Under the pieces are notes generated by a model. The model was not told where the DNA came from. It was given only the letters and a program-made list of their open reading frames with translations, and searched no databases. This document shows, in pieces, positions 9,325 to 19,355 of a stretch of DNA of 64,000 nt. Within the stretch, counting starts at the first letter, position 1; each line of letters begins with the position of its first letter. Position numbers and translations under genes: made by a program. Source of the DNA: Aggregatibacter actinomycetemcomitans (GTDB taxonomy: Bacteria; Pseudomonadota; Gammaproteobacteria; Enterobacterales; Pasteurellaceae); assembly GCF_003130205.1 (NCBI RefSeq), contig NZ_NRDF01000005.1, forward strand, positions 58,824 to 122,823, written 5' to 3'.

Positions 9325-9661
9325 CTGCTATATAGCTATGAAGATCAAATCCCGGTTTTCATTGTAAATTTAAAAATATATAAGAAATAATCTGAAGCCG
9401 ACTTTATTTTTACCCAACTACGAATCACTCATTTAAATTAAATAGGTTTATTATGCAAAATAATAAAGCTTGAATATATTCCTGTAATATAAGGTTAAAT
9501 AAGTTATATTTCTATTTATTGTTTAACAATAATAATTAAATCATAGTCTATTTGATTTCGTAATGAGTTTGGCATTTTCTGTCATGCGATCGTGTAAGTT
9601 ATTTTGTATATTGTGGTTTGGTTATCTTATTCAAAATAAATTATTAACAAGGAGATTTAAT

Positions 9662-10168
9662 ATGGAGAAAAATAATAATTTTGAAGTGTTAGGGTATGTG
9701 GCTTGGTTATGGGCAAATTCTCCTTTGCATAGAAATTGGTCTTTATCATTACTTGCTATTAATGTACTGCCTGCAATTCAATATGGGCAATATACATTAT
9801 TAATGAGAGATGGGGTTCCTATTGCTTTTTGTAGCTGGGCAAATTTAAGCCTTGAGAATGAGATAAAATATCTTGAAGATGTATCATCTCTTGTTTATGA
9901 CGATTGGAATTCCGGTGATCGTAAATGGTTTATTGATTGGATTGCGCCATTTGGTCACAATTATGTGCTTTATAAACATATGCGTAAATCATTTCCCTAT
10001 GATTTATTCAGATCAATTCGTGTTTATAAAGGTTCGTCAGAGGGCAAAATTACTGAATTCCATGGAGGTAAAGTCGATAAACAATTAGCTAATAAAATCT
10101 TTCAACAATATCATTTTGAGTTAATCAATGAATTAAAAAACAAATCTGAAGTTATATCTATTAATTAA
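9662..10168 (+). CDS. ltxC: Leukotoxin-activating lysine acyltransferase
   Basis: A 168-residue protein, the known LtxC length. The ATG at 9662 follows AAGGAGATTTAAT; an upstream in-frame start at 9563 lacks a ribosome site and has noncoding-like composition. The sequence matches the HlyC/RTX acyltransferase family: FEVLGYVAWLWANSPLHRNW carries the conserved HxxW-type catalytic His region near residue 23, and FIDWIAPFGHN near residue 90 carries the catalytic-site Asp. The enzyme transfers an acyl chain from acyl-ACP to two internal lysines of the LtxA protoxin in the cytoplasm. It is the first gene of the ltxCABD operon, 12 nt upstream of ltxA. Confidence 0.96.
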   Translation: MEKNNNFEVLGYVAWLWANSPLHRNWSLSLLAINVLPAIQYGQYTLLMRDGVPIAFCSWANLSLENEIKYLEDVSSLVYDDWNSGDRKWFIDWIAPFGHNYVLYKHMRKSFPYDLFRSIRVYKGSSEGKITEFHGGKVDKQLANKIFQQYHFELINELKNKSEVISIN

Positions 10169-10180
10169 GGAGAATAGATT

Positions 10181-13100
10181 ATGGCAACTACTACACTGCC
10201 AAATACAAAACAGCAAGCTGCACAGTTTGCAAATTCAGTTGCAGATAGAGCTAAGGAAAATATTGATGCTGCAAAAGAACAATTGCAAAAGGCGTTAGAT
10301 AAATTAGGGAAGACAGGTAAGAAATTAACTTTATATATCCCTAAGAATTACAAAAAAGGAAATGGTCTTACTGCGCTTATAAAAGCAGCACAGAAGTTAG
10401 GGATTGAAGTATATCATGAAGGGAAAGACGGCCCGGCATTAACTAATGGTATTTTAAATACTGGGAAAAAATTACTTGGTCTTACCGAACGAGGTTTAAC
10501 TTTATTTGCTCCGGAATTAGATAAATGGATTCAAGGTAATAAACATTTAAGTAATTCTGTGGGTAGTACTGGAAATTTGACAAAAGCGATAGATAAGGTT
10601 CAGAGTGTTCTTGGTACGTTACAAGCGTTTTTGAACACCGCATTTTCGGGCATGGATTTAGATGCCTTAATTAAAGCCCGTCAAAATGGTAAAAATGTAA
10701 CAGATGTACAGCTAGCAAAAGCCAGTCTTAACCTGATTAATGAATTGATTGGTACTATTTCTAGCATTACAAATAATGTAGATACTTTTTCTAAACAACT
10801 TAATAAGTTAGGTGAAGCACTAGGACAAGTAAAACATTTTGGTAGTTTTGGAGATAAATTAAAGAATTTACCTAAGTTAGGTAATCTTGGAAAAGGTTTA
10901 GGTGCATTATCCGGTGTATTGTCGGCTATATCAGCGGCTCTATTACTTGCAAATAAAGATGCTGATACTGCAACGAAAGCAGCGGCTGCAGCTGAATTGA
11001 CAAATAAAGTGCTAGGTAACATCGGTAAAGCGATCACACAATACTTGATTGCTCAACGTGCTGCAGCGGGGCTTTCTACTACGGGACCTGTCGCAGGGTT
11101 AATTGCCTCTGTGGTCAGCTTGGCAATCAGCCCTTTGTCTTTCCTAGGTATTGCGAAACAATTTGATCGTGCGAGAATGCTTGAGGAATACTCGAAACGC
11201 TTTAAGAAATTTGGTTATAACGGCGATAGTTTACTTGGTCAATTCTACAAAAATACAGGGATCGCAGATGCTGCGATTACAACGATTAACACTGTATTAA
11301 GTGCTATTGCAGCAGGGGTTGGTGCAGCCTCCGCCGGTTCTTTAGTTGGTGCGCCAATCGGTTTGTTAGTGAGTGCGATTACCAGCTTAATTTCAGGAAT
11401 TCTTGATGCTTCTAAACAAGCCGTTTTTGAACATATCGCGAATCAGCTCGCCGATAAAATTAAAGCATGGGAGAATAAGTACGGTAAGAATTACTTTGAA
11501 AATGGCTATGATGCCCGTCATTCCGCCTTCTTGGAAGATTCACTAAAATTATTTAATGAGTTACGTGAAAAATATAAAACCGAAAATATATTATCTATCA
11601 CTCAACAAGGTTGGGATCAGCGCATTGGTGAATTAGCAGGTATCACTCGTAATGGAGATCGTATTCAAAGTGGTAAAGCTTATGTGGATTATTTGAAAAA
11701 GGGTGAGGAGCTTGCAAAGCATAGCGATAAATTCACTAAACAGATTTTAGATCCAATCAAAGGTAATATTGATCTTTCGGGTATAAAAGGTTCTACCACT
11801 CTAACTTTTTTAAATCCGTTGTTAACCGCAGGTAAGGAAGAACGGAAAAGACGTCAGTCAGGTAAATATGAATTTATTACTGAATTAAAAGTAAAAGGAC
11901 GTACCGATTGGAAGGTAAAAGGTGTTCCTAATTCTAATGGTGTATATGATTTTTCTAACTTAATTCAACATGCCGTTACACGTGATAATAAAGTTCTAGA
12001 AGCAAGATTAATTGCTAATTTGGGTGCTAAAGATGATTATGTTTTTGTCGGATCCGGTTCAACAATAGTTAATGCTGGAGACGGTTATGATGTGGTGGAC
12101 TATAGTAAAGGTCGCACCGGTGCATTAACAATCGACGGTCGTAATGCTACTAAAGCCGGACAATATAAGGTTGAAAGAGATCTTAGCGGTACTCAAGTCT
12201 TGCAGGAAACCGTATCAAAGCAAGAAACTAAACGAGGGAAGGTTACCGATCTACTTGAATATCGTAACTATAAATTAGATTACTATTATACGAATAAGGG
12301 CTTTAAAGCTCATGATGAATTAAACTCAGTAGAGGAAATTATCGGCAGTAAATTACGGGATCATTTTTATGGTTCTAGATTTAATGATGTTTTCCATGGT
12401 CACGATGGTGATGATGTGATTTATGGTTATGATGGTGATGACCGCTTATATGGAGATAATGGTAATGATGAGATCCATGGAGGAAAAGGCAACGACAAAC
12501 TTTATGGTGGCGCCGGCAATGACAGGCTCTTTGGTGAATATGGTAACAACTATCTAGACGGTGGTGAAGGCGACGACCATTTAGAAGGGGGGAATGGTTC
12601 CGATATTCTAAGAGGCGGAAGTGGCAATGATAAATTATTTGGAAACCAAGGAGATGACTTGCTTGATGGCGGAAAAGGTGATGATCAACTTGCCGGTGGA
12701 GAAGGAAATGATATTTATGTTTACCGTAAGGAATATGGCCACCACACTATTACGGAACATAGCGGTGATAAAGATAAATTATCATTAGCAAATATCAACC
12801 TCAAAGAGGTGTCATTTGAACGTAACGGCAATGATCTACTATTGAAAACAAATAATAGAACAGCAGTAACATTTAAAGGATGGTTTAATAAACCTAATTC
12901 GTCGGCGGGGTTAAATGAGTATCAAAGAAAACTTCTTGAATACGCACCTGAAAAGGATCGTGCACGACTTAAGAGACAATTTGAGTTACAGCGAGGTAAA
13001 GTCGACAAATCACTCAATAATAAAGTTGAAGAAATTATCGGTAAAGATGGGGAGCGGATTACTTCGCAAGACATTGATAATCTTCTTGATAAAAGTGGGA

Positions 13101-13348
13101 ATAAAAAGACAATTTCACCTCAAGAGCTTGCCGGGCTTATTAAGAATAAAGGTAAGTCAAGTAGCCTTATGTCTTCTTCTCGTTCGTCAAGTATGCTTAC
13201 ACAAAAGTCCGGTTTGTCAAATGATATTAGTCGTATGATTTCAGCAACCAGTGGTTTTGGTTCATCCGGTAAAGCGTTATCCGCTTCGCCATTGCAGACC
13301 AATAATAACTTTAACTCTTACGCAAATTCGTTAGCAACTACTGCTTAA
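10181..13348 (+). CDS. ltxA: Leukotoxin, RTX family pore-forming toxin
   Basis: A 1055-residue protein, exactly the known LtxA length. Order of parts: an amphipathic N-terminus; a hydrophobic pore-forming region (roughly residues 230-410, e.g. [11 protein letters not shown] and [16 protein letters not shown]); an acylation region with lysines at 562 (SGKYEF) and 687 (KRGKVT), the two sites acylated by LtxC; about a dozen calcium-binding glycine-rich nonapeptides of form GGxGxDxLx at about residues 740-846; and a C-terminal type I secretion signal rich in Ser and small residues, without cleavable signal peptide. The toxin kills leukocytes through LFA-1 binding in susceptible hosts. It lacks the host's uptake-signal words and is lower in GC than flanking genes, consistent with ancient transfer. 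A terminator-like hairpin follows it. Confidence 0.98.
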   Translation: MATTTLPNTKQQAAQFANSVADRAKENIDAAKEQLQKALDKLGKTGKKLTLYIPKNYKKGNGLTALIKAAQKLGIEVYHEGKDGPALTNGILNTGKKLLGLTERGLTLFAPELDKWIQGNKHLSNSVGSTGNLTKAIDKVQSVLGTLQAFLNTAFSGMDLDALIKARQNGKNVTDVQLAKASLNLINELIGTISSITNNVDTFSKQLNKLGEALGQVKHFGSFGDKLKNLPKLGNLGKGLGALSGVLSAISAALLLANKDADTATKAAAAAELTNKVLGNIGKAITQYLIAQRAAAGLSTTGPVAGLIASVVSLAISPLSFLGIAKQFDRARMLEEYSKRFKKFGYNGDSLLGQFYKNTGIADAAITTINTVLSAIAAGVGAASAGSLVGAPIGLLVSAITSLISGILDASKQAVFEHIANQLADKIKAWENKYGKNYFENGYDARHSAFLEDSLKLFNELREKYKTENILSITQQGWDQRIGELAGITRNGDRIQSGKAYVDYLKKGEELAKHSDKFTKQILDPIKGNIDLSGIKGSTTLTFLNPLLTAGKEERKRRQSGKYEFITELKVKGRTDWKVKGVPNSNGVYDFSNLIQHAVTRDNKVLEARLIANLGAKDDYVFVGSGSTIVNAGDGYDVVDYSKGRTGALTIDGRNATKAGQYKVERDLSGTQVLQETVSKQETKRGKVTDLLEYRNYKLDYYYTNKGFKAHDELNSVEEIIGSKLRDHFYGSRFNDVFHGHDGDDVIYGYDGDDRLYGDNGNDEIHGGKGNDKLYGGAGNDRLFGEYGNNYLDGGEGDDHLEGGNGSDILRGGSGNDKLFGNQGDDLLDGGKGDDQLAGGEGNDIYVYRKEYGHHTITEHSGDKDKLSLANINLKEVSFERNGNDLLLKTNNRTAVTFKGWFNKPNSSAGLNEYQRKLLEYAPEKDRARLKRQFELQRGKVDKSLNNKVEEIIGKDGERITSQDIDNLLDKSGNKKTISPQELAGLIKNKGKSSSLMSSSRSSSMLTQKSGLSNDISRMISATSGFGSSGKALSASPLQTNNNFNSYANSLATTA

Positions 13349-13365
13349 TGAGTTATTGGCTTTTT

Positions 13366-13405
13366 AGTGATTCCGCATATTTGTATGTGTGGAATCACTG
13401 TTTTT
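13366..13405 (+). terminator. Intraoperonic terminator/attenuator between ltxA and ltxB
   Basis: AGTGATTCC and GGAATCACT form a perfect 9-bp stem around a 16-nt loop, followed by GTTTTTC. It starts 18 nt after the ltxA stop. RTX operons such as hlyCABD are known to carry a leaky terminator at this place that keeps transporter levels below toxin levels; the same role is inferred here. Confidence 0.85.
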
Positions 13406-13416
13406 CAGGATATGTA

Positions 13417-15540
13417 ATGGACTCACAGAAAAATACTAATCTTGCTCTTCAGGCATTGGAAGTACTGGCTCAATATCATAATATTTCAATTAACCCTGAA
13501 GAAATAAAACATAAATTTGATATAGATGGGCATGGGCTGAACCAAACTAAATGGTTGCTTGCAGCAAGATCACTTGGATTAAAAGTAAGAACTACGAACA
13601 AAACAATTGATAGATTACCTTTTTTACATTTACCGGTATTGGCTTGGCGTGATGATGGTGACCACTTTATTTTATTGAAAATAGATCAAGAAACCGATCG
13701 TTACCTCATTTTTGATCTAATGCAAAAAAATCCTATTGTTTTAGACAAAAATGAATTTGAAGAACGTTATCAAAGCAAGGTGATTTTAGTTGCGTCACGC
13801 GCATCTATTGTAGGAAATTTAGCAAAATTCGATTTTACCTGGTTTATTCCTGCTGTAATTAAATACCGCAAAATTTTTATAGAAACGTTAATCGTTTCTA
13901 TATTTTTGCAAATTTTTGCACTGATTACACCGCTCTTTTTTCAAGTCGTGATGGATAAGGTCTTGGTTCACCGTGGATTTTCAACATTGAATGTGATTAC
14001 AGTGGCTCTTGCTATTGTAGTCTTATTTGAAATAGTCTTGGGGGGGCTGAGAACCTATGTGTTTGCTCATAGCACAAGTCGTATTGATGTCGAACTGGGA
14101 GCAAGACTTTTTCGTCACTTATTAGCTTTACCGATTTCTTATTTTGAAGCTCGTCGGGTTGGGGATACGGTGGCTCGTGTTCGTGAATTAGATCAAATTC
14201 GGAATTTCTTAACAGGGCAGGCACTTACCTCTATTTTAGACTTGTTATTCTCTTTTATTTTCTTCGCCGTTATGTGGTATTACAGCCCAAAATTAACATT
14301 AGTTGTACTCGGTTCTTTACCTTGTTATGTCATTTGGTCTGTTTTTATTAGTCCTATTCTTAGGAGACGGCTTGATGATAAGTTCGCAAGAAATGCCGAC
14401 AATCAGTCTTTTCTTGTTGAATCAGTGACTGCCATTAATACAATTAAAGCGATGGCTATTTCTCCTCAAATGACTAACATTTGGGATAAACAGTTGGCGA
14501 GTTATGTTGCTGCGAGTTTTAAAGTGACCGTGCTTGCAACGATCGGGCAGCAAGGTATCCAACTTATCCAGAAAGCCGTTATGGTGATCAATCTATGGCT
14601 TGGCGCACATTTAGTTATTTCCGGTGATTTAAGTATTGGTCAGCTAATTGCATTTAATATGCTTGCGGGACAAATTATTAGCCCCGTGATTCGTTTAGCC
14701 CAGATCTGGCAAGATTTCCAACAGGTCGGTATTTCTGTTACTCGCTTAGGTGATGTGCTTAATTCGCCTACAGAGAATAATACCGCCTCAGTATCATTAC
14801 CGGAAATTCAGGGTGAGATTAGTTTTAGAAATATTAAGTTCCGCTATAAACCGGATTCCCCTATGATTTTAAACAGTATTAACTTAGATATCAGTCAGGG
14901 AGAAGTGATTGGTATTGTTGGTCGTTCAGGTTCGGGAAAAAGTACGCTTACTAAACTTATCCAACGTTTTTATATTCCGGAGCAGGGGCAAGTCTTAATT
15001 GATGGTCACGATTTGGCACTAGCCGATCCAAACTGGTTACGCCGGCAAGTAGGTGTCGTCCTGCAAGATAATGTGTTGCTTAATCGAAGTATCAGAGAGA
15101 ATATTGCGTTAACCAATCCGGGAATGCCAATGGAAAAGGTTATTGCCGCGGCAAAACTTGCGGGCGCGCACGATTTTATTTCTGAATTAAGAGAAGGTTA
15201 TAACACTGTTGTGGGGGAACAGGGAGCCGGTCTGTCCGGAGGACAACGCCAACGGATCGCGATAGCAAGGGCATTAGTCAATAACCCACGGATTTTGATT
15301 TTTGATGAAGCAACCAGTGCACTTGATTACGAATCTGAAAATATCATTATGCATAATATGCACAAAATTTGCCAAGATCGTACCGTGCTTATCATTGCTC
15401 ACCGCCTTTCTACTGTAAAAAATGCTGATCGCATCATTGTGATGGACAAAGGTGAAATCATCGAACAAGGCAAGCATCAAGAATTACTGAAAGATGAAAA
15501 AGGCCTTTACTATTATTTACACCAATTACAAGTAAATTAA
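13417..15540 (+). CDS. ltxB: Leukotoxin type I secretion ABC transporter
   Basis: A 707-residue protein, the known LtxB length. The ATG at 13417 is chosen; an upstream in-frame start would run through the terminator hairpin. Residues 1-125 are a C39-peptidase-like domain without the catalytic Cys, as in HlyB. About residues 150-430 hold the transmembrane domain, and the C-terminal ATPase has Walker [10 protein letters not shown] (about 503-511), signature [14 protein letters not shown] (about 607) and Walker [13 protein letters not shown]. It exports unfolded LtxA across the inner membrane together with LtxD and a TolC-like outer-membrane protein not present in this window. ltxD follows after 14 nt. 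Confidence 0.97.
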   Translation: MDSQKNTNLALQALEVLAQYHNISINPEEIKHKFDIDGHGLNQTKWLLAARSLGLKVRTTNKTIDRLPFLHLPVLAWRDDGDHFILLKIDQETDRYLIFDLMQKNPIVLDKNEFEERYQSKVILVASRASIVGNLAKFDFTWFIPAVIKYRKIFIETLIVSIFLQIFALITPLFFQVVMDKVLVHRGFSTLNVITVALAIVVLFEIVLGGLRTYVFAHSTSRIDVELGARLFRHLLALPISYFEARRVGDTVARVRELDQIRNFLTGQALTSILDLLFSFIFFAVMWYYSPKLTLVVLGSLPCYVIWSVFISPILRRRLDDKFARNADNQSFLVESVTAINTIKAMAISPQMTNIWDKQLASYVAASFKVTVLATIGQQGIQLIQKAVMVINLWLGAHLVISGDLSIGQLIAFNMLAGQIISPVIRLAQIWQDFQQVGISVTRLGDVLNSPTENNTASVSLPEIQGEISFRNIKFRYKPDSPMILNSINLDISQGEVIGIVGRSGSGKSTLTKLIQRFYIPEQGQVLIDGHDLALADPNWLRRQVGVVLQDNVLLNRSIRENIALTNPGMPMEKVIAAAKLAGAHDFISELREGYNTVVGEQGAGLSGGQRQRIAIARALVNNPRILIFDEATSALDYESENIIMHNMHKICQDRTVLIIAHRLSTVKNADRIIVMDKGEIIEQGKHQELLKDEKGLYYYLHQLQVN

Positions 15541-15554
15541 AGGGACGAACGATA

Positions 15555-16988
15555 ATGAAAACTTGGCTTTTGGCATTGTATGATGTGCTTTCCCGTTATA
15601 AAAACGTGTGGAATGAAACTTGGAAAATTCGTAAACAGCTTGATTCTCCGATTAGAGAAAAAGATGAAAATGAATTTCTGCCCGCGCATTTGGAATTAAT
15701 TGAGACACCTGTATCAAATGCACCACGATTCGTGTCTTATTCCATTATGCTCTTTTTAACTTTAGCGATTATTGTTTCTATCTTTAGCAATGTGGAAATT
15801 ATCGCAACCGCTTCAGGAAAATTCGCACTAAGCGGGAGAAGCAAAGAAATTAAACCGATTGAAAATTCATTGGTTAAAGATATTTTTGTGAAAGAGGGCG
15901 AATACGTGAAAAAGGGTGAACTATTGTTAAAACTGACCGCACTTGGTGCCGAAGCGGATACGTTAAAAACGAAGACATCGCTTTCTCAAGCTAAACTAGA
16001 GGAATTTCGTTATAAATCTTTATTGGAAGCTGTTGAAAAAGATCAATTACCAATATTAGATTTTTCTAAAATTGATTTGCCTTTTATGACGGAAAACGAT
16101 CAAAAAAGGGTGACTTTACTGATTGAAGAGCAATTCTCTACTTGGCAAAAACAACGCCATCAGAAAACCTTGAATCTTAATAAAAAAGAAGCAGAAAAAC
16201 TCAGTTATTTGGCACGAATAAAAAAATATGAGGGTTTGATTAATACAGAACAAGTCCGATTGGATGATTTTAGAGCCTTATATAAGGAACATGCTATTGC
16301 AAAACATACGGTTTTAGATGAAGAAAATAAATATCAGGATGCAATCAATGAGCTTGAAGTATATAAGGCGAGTTTAATGCAAGTTGAAAATGAAGTTTTA
16401 TTGGCCAAAGAAGAGCAGGAATTAGTCACACAATTGTTCAAAAATGATATTTTAGACAAGCTAAAACAGGCGACGGATAATGTGAATTTATTGACATTCG
16501 AGCTGGACAAAAACAATCAACGCCAGCAAGTCTCTGAAATTCGAGCCCCTGTATCGGGTACTGTACAGCAATTAAAGGTTCACACAATAGATGGCGTTGT
16601 TACTACGGCTGAAACATTAATGGTAGTTGTGCCGGAAGAAGATTCCCTTGAAGTCACCGCACTTATTCAAAATAAAGATATTGGTTTTGTGAAAGAAGGG
16701 CAAGACGTCGTAATTAAGGTTGAAGCCTTCCCCTATACCCGTTATGGCTACTTAACAGGAAAAGTGAAAAATATTACTTTAGATGCGATTGAACATCCAA
16801 AGCTTGGACTTGTATTTAATACAATTATTGAATTGGATAAAAAAACACTTTCTACCGAAGAAAAAGAAATCCCGCTTTCTGCAGGGATGGAAATTACTGC
16901 AGAAATTAAGACAGGCATGAGAAGTGTTATAAGCTATCTACTCAGCCCATTAGAAGAATCTATTGATAAAAGTTTAAGAGAACGTTAA
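15555..16988 (+). CDS. ltxD: Leukotoxin secretion membrane-fusion protein
   Basis: A 477-residue HlyD-family adaptor. It has a short cytoplasmic N-terminus, one transmembrane helix near residues 58-78 (SIMLFLTLAIIVSIF), a biotinyl-lipoyl half motif (IFVKEGEYVKKGELLLKL), a long periplasmic coiled coil (about residues 140-330) and a C-terminal beta-barrel ending with SAGMEITAEIKTGMRSVISYLLSPL, typical of HlyD. It bridges LtxB to the outer-membrane channel. It contains the only two uptake-signal words of the ltx operon (near 15936 and 16659). No strong terminator was found directly downstream. Confidence 0.96.
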   Translation: MKTWLLALYDVLSRYKNVWNETWKIRKQLDSPIREKDENEFLPAHLELIETPVSNAPRFVSYSIMLFLTLAIIVSIFSNVEIIATASGKFALSGRSKEIKPIENSLVKDIFVKEGEYVKKGELLLKLTALGAEADTLKTKTSLSQAKLEEFRYKSLLEAVEKDQLPILDFSKIDLPFMTENDQKRVTLLIEEQFSTWQKQRHQKTLNLNKKEAEKLSYLARIKKYEGLINTEQVRLDDFRALYKEHAIAKHTVLDEENKYQDAINELEVYKASLMQVENEVLLAKEEQELVTQLFKNDILDKLKQATDNVNLLTFELDKNNQRQQVSEIRAPVSGTVQQLKVHTIDGVVTTAETLMVVVPEEDSLEVTALIQNKDIGFVKEGQDVVIKVEAFPYTRYGYLTGKVKNITLDAIEHPKLGLVFNTIIELDKKTLSTEEKEIPLSAGMEITAEIKTGMRSVISYLLSPLEESIDKSLRER

Positions 16989-17109
16989 TTATAAAAGATA
17001 GAATATAACATTCTGATTTTCCGCAATGTATCAAAAGTCTAAATTGAAAATGGATTTGGTTAGACAGTATAAAACGGTAACTTGATGATGGATTTATAAT
17101 TGAAATCGT

Positions 17110-17192
17110 ATTACCTGCATTTGCGAATACCAGCAAGCCGAAAGCCCGTTGTAGTTTTCTGGTGCAAAAGTGCGGTGGATTTCCCCGGTGTT
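17110..17192 (+). pseudogene. Short 3'-end copy of mtlR plus its downstream flank
   Basis: Positions 17110-17154 read ITCICEYQQAESPL and stop, nearly matching the last codons of the intact mtlR at 21047-21091 (ITDICERLQTESPL and stop). The similarity continues for about 40 nt past the stop, through an uptake-signal word and a run of T, in both copies. Only the 3' end is present. It marks the junction between the ltx operon and the mannitol operon. The remainder of the 16989-17397 interval holds the mtlA regulatory region and no gene. Confidence 0.75.
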
Positions 17193-17220
17193 TTTTTATC
17201 CTACTTTATTGGGATTAAAA

Positions 17221-17236
17221 TGTGATCTAAATCACA
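17221..17236. promoter_or_regulatory. CRP site, perfect half-sites, upstream of mtlA
   Basis: TGTGATCTAAATCACA: both consensus half-sites (TGTGA, TCACA) are perfect with N6 spacing. It is the most distal of three CRP-type sites before mtlA. Confidence 0.9.
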
Positions 17237-17260
17237 TAATTGTCTCCTTGAATTAAAAAC

Positions 17261-17276
17261 TGTGATCTGTATTACG
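17261..17276. promoter_or_regulatory. CRP-like site, one perfect half, upstream of mtlA
   Basis: TGTGATCTGTATTACG: perfect left half-site and a degenerate right half (TTACG). It lies between the two perfect sites, with centres spaced about 40 nt apart. Confidence 0.6.
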
Positions 17277-17303
17277 TTTTAAAAATTTTTGGTTAAAAAA
17301 TAT

Positions 17304-17319
17304 TGTGATGTAGTTCACA
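17304..17319. promoter_or_regulatory. CRP site, perfect half-sites, proximal to mtlA
   Basis: TGTGATGTAGTTCACA: perfect halves with N6 spacing, 78 nt before the mtlA start. A TTGACA hexamer at 17339-17344 and a TGCTATTTTG segment about 14 nt later form a possible promoter just downstream. Strong cAMP-CRP activation of the mannitol operon is inferred. Confidence 0.9.
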
Positions 17320-17397
17320 TTTTTTCCGAAAAAAGTTTTTGACAAAAATTTTCTTGTGCTATTTTGACCGCACTTTAAACCTGTGACGGAGACAATT

Positions 17398-19278
17398 ATG
17401 TTATCAGCAAGTGCAAAAGTGAAGATTCAAAGCTTCGGACGCTTTTTGTCTAATATGGTGATGCCGAATATCGGCGCGTTTATTGCCTGGGGTTTTATTA
17501 CGGCGTTATTTATTCCGAGCGGTTGGTTGCCAAATGAAACCTTGGCGAAACTGGTCGGCCCGATGATTACGTATTTACTGCCGTTATTAATCGGTTATAC
17601 GGGCGGTAAATTGATCGGTGGCGATCGTGGCGCGGTAGTCGGTGCGATTACCACGGCAGGGGTGATTATCGGGACCGATATTCCGATGTTCTTGGGGGCG
17701 ATGATTGCCGGTCCGACAGGCGGTTGGGCGATTAAAACCTTTGATAAATGGGCGCACGGTAAAATCAAAAGCGGTTTTGAGATGTTGGTCAACAACTTCT
17801 CCTCTGGCATTATCGGGATGATTCTGGCGATTCTGTTCTTCTTTGTGGTCGGTCCTGTGGTGAAATCCTTAACCGAAGTGTTGGCGGCAGGCGTAAAAGT
17901 GTTAGTTGATAACAACTTGTTGCCATTAACCTCCATTTTCGTTGAACCGGCGAAGATTCTGTTCTTAAACAACGCCATTAACCACGGCATTTTCTCACCG
18001 CTTGGTATTCAACAATCACAAGAATTCGGTCAGTCCATTTTCTTCTTAATCGAAGCCAACCCGGGTCCGGGCTTGGGCGTGTTGTTAGCCTATATTTTCT
18101 TCGGTAAAGGGTCTGCTAAACAAACCGCAGGCGGTGCGGCGGTGATTCACTTCTTCGGCGGTATCCACGAAATCTATTTCCCTTATGTGTTAATGAATCC
18201 GCGCTTGTTACTCGCGGTTATTGCAGGCGGTATGTCCGGCGTGTTTACGTTGACTTTATTTAACGCAGGTTTAGTGTCACCGGCATCTCCGGGATCCATC
18301 ATTGCGGTGTTGCTTATGACGCCGAAAACATCCTTAGTGGGCGTGATCAGTTCCGTGGTGGTGGCTTGTACGGTTTCCTTCGCCTTGTCCGTCTTCTTCC
18401 TGAAAATCCAAAAAGAAGAATCCACCAACTTGGAAGAAATGCAGGCGGCGTCTAAAGCCATGAAATCCGGTAACCTCAATCAAGGTGTGGTGACTGATTA
18501 CAAAGGCTTAACCAAAATCTATGTGTCTTGCGATGCGGGCATGGGATCCAGTGCCATGGGTGCGAGTATGTTACGCAAAAAAGTGAAAGACGCGGGCTTG
18601 CCGTTGGATGTCACTAACGTGGCAATTAACGATTTACCGGAAGATGCCCGTTTGGTTATCACTCACCAGGATTTAACCCTGCGTGCGAAAAAACAAGTGC
18701 CGAACGCCATGCACTTATCCTTAACCAACTTCCTGGATAACAAATTCTACGACAGCCTGGTGCAGGATTTGAAAGAGCAATTAACAGCGCAACCGAAAGC
18801 AGAAGCAGCGCAGGCGCATGAGGACGTGGTGGAAGTGAACGGCACGAAATTCACCTTAACACCGGAACAAATTTTCCTGGGTTTAAAAGCCGATAGCAAA
18901 GAAGATGCCATTCGTTTTGCCGGTGAGCAATTAGTCAAATCGGGCTTTGTTGAACCGAGCTATGTCGATGCTATGTTTGAGCGTGAAAAATTGGTATCCA
19001 CTTATCTTGGCGAAGGTGTTGTCGTGCCACACGGTACTATCGAAGCGAAAGATGCAGTGCTGAAAACCGGTATCGTGGTGTGCCAATATCCGGAAGGCGT
19101 GCGCTTCACCGACGAAGAGGACGGCATTGCCAAATTAGTGGTGGGGATTGCGGCGAAAAACAACGAGCATATTCAAGTAGTATCGGCGATTACCAACGCC
19201 TTAGACAGCGACGAAGCCATTGAATTATTGACCACCACCAACGATGTGGAAAAAGTCTTGGCGTTACTCAAAGCCTAA
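17398..19278 (+). CDS. mtlA: PTS mannitol-specific EIICBA
   Basis: A 626-residue three-domain permease. The ATG at 17398 has GGAG 6 nt upstream and is preferred over a GTG five codons earlier. Domain order is EIIC (membrane channel, about residues 10-340, with GGIHEIYFPYVL), EIIB with the phosphocysteine in YVSCDAGMGSSAMGA (residue 378), and EIIA with the active His in VVPHGTIEAKD (residue 545). It imports mannitol and phosphorylates it to mannitol-1-phosphate at the expense of HPr-P. Three CRP-type sites lie upstream; mtlD and mtlR follow. Confidence 0.97.
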   Translation: MLSASAKVKIQSFGRFLSNMVMPNIGAFIAWGFITALFIPSGWLPNETLAKLVGPMITYLLPLLIGYTGGKLIGGDRGAVVGAITTAGVIIGTDIPMFLGAMIAGPTGGWAIKTFDKWAHGKIKSGFEMLVNNFSSGIIGMILAILFFFVVGPVVKSLTEVLAAGVKVLVDNNLLPLTSIFVEPAKILFLNNAINHGIFSPLGIQQSQEFGQSIFFLIEANPGPGLGVLLAYIFFGKGSAKQTAGGAAVIHFFGGIHEIYFPYVLMNPRLLLAVIAGGMSGVFTLTLFNAGLVSPASPGSIIAVLLMTPKTSLVGVISSVVVACTVSFALSVFFLKIQKEESTNLEEMQAASKAMKSGNLNQGVVTDYKGLTKIYVSCDAGMGSSAMGASMLRKKVKDAGLPLDVTNVAINDLPEDARLVITHQDLTLRAKKQVPNAMHLSLTNFLDNKFYDSLVQDLKEQLTAQPKAEAAQAHEDVVEVNGTKFTLTPEQIFLGLKADSKEDAIRFAGEQLVKSGFVEPSYVDAMFEREKLVSTYLGEGVVVPHGTIEAKDAVLKTGIVVCQYPEGVRFTDEEDGIAKLVVGIAAKNNEHIQVVSAITNALDSDEAIELLTTTNDVEKVLALLKA

Positions 19279-19355
19279 AAGTGCGGTTGATTTTAAAGGT
19301 GTTTTTACAGGCGACAGGCAGTGCGGTATGTAGCCTTACTTAAAGGAGAAATAAC

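Larger units (their letters stand above)
8555..9661 (+). promoter_or_regulatory. Leukotoxin operon promoter region, full-length (non-JP2) form
   Basis: The 1107-nt AT-rich spacer between glyA and ltxC. Highly leukotoxic JP2-type strains are known to lack about 530 bp here. The interval from the 3' end of glyA (near 8498) to the 5' end of ltxC (near 9714) is about 1.22 kb, the size expected for strains without the deletion, and there is no IS insertion. The spacer contains one open frame (8872-9324) and very AT-rich sequence from 9350 to 9660 in which I cannot assign -35/-10 boxes securely. The ltxC ribosome site is AAGGAG at 9649-9654. Moderate toxin expression would be inferred for a full-length promoter. 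Confidence 0.8.

Noticed and set aside
9329..9661. Assigning exact -35 and -10 boxes for the ltx promoter
   Set aside because: The AT-rich sequence offers several equally weak hexamer pairs; none has proper spacing and strong matches, so none is reported.
9563..9661. N-terminal extension of ltxC from an upstream ATG
   Set aside because: No ribosome site, composition unlike coding sequence, and the ATG at 9662 gives the known 168-residue length.
12400..12720. Short tandem direct repeats that might be read as a CRISPR-like or satellite array
   Set aside because: They encode the GGxGxDxLx calcium-binding nonapeptides of LtxA; repeat unit is 27 nt, coding and degenerate, with no spacers.
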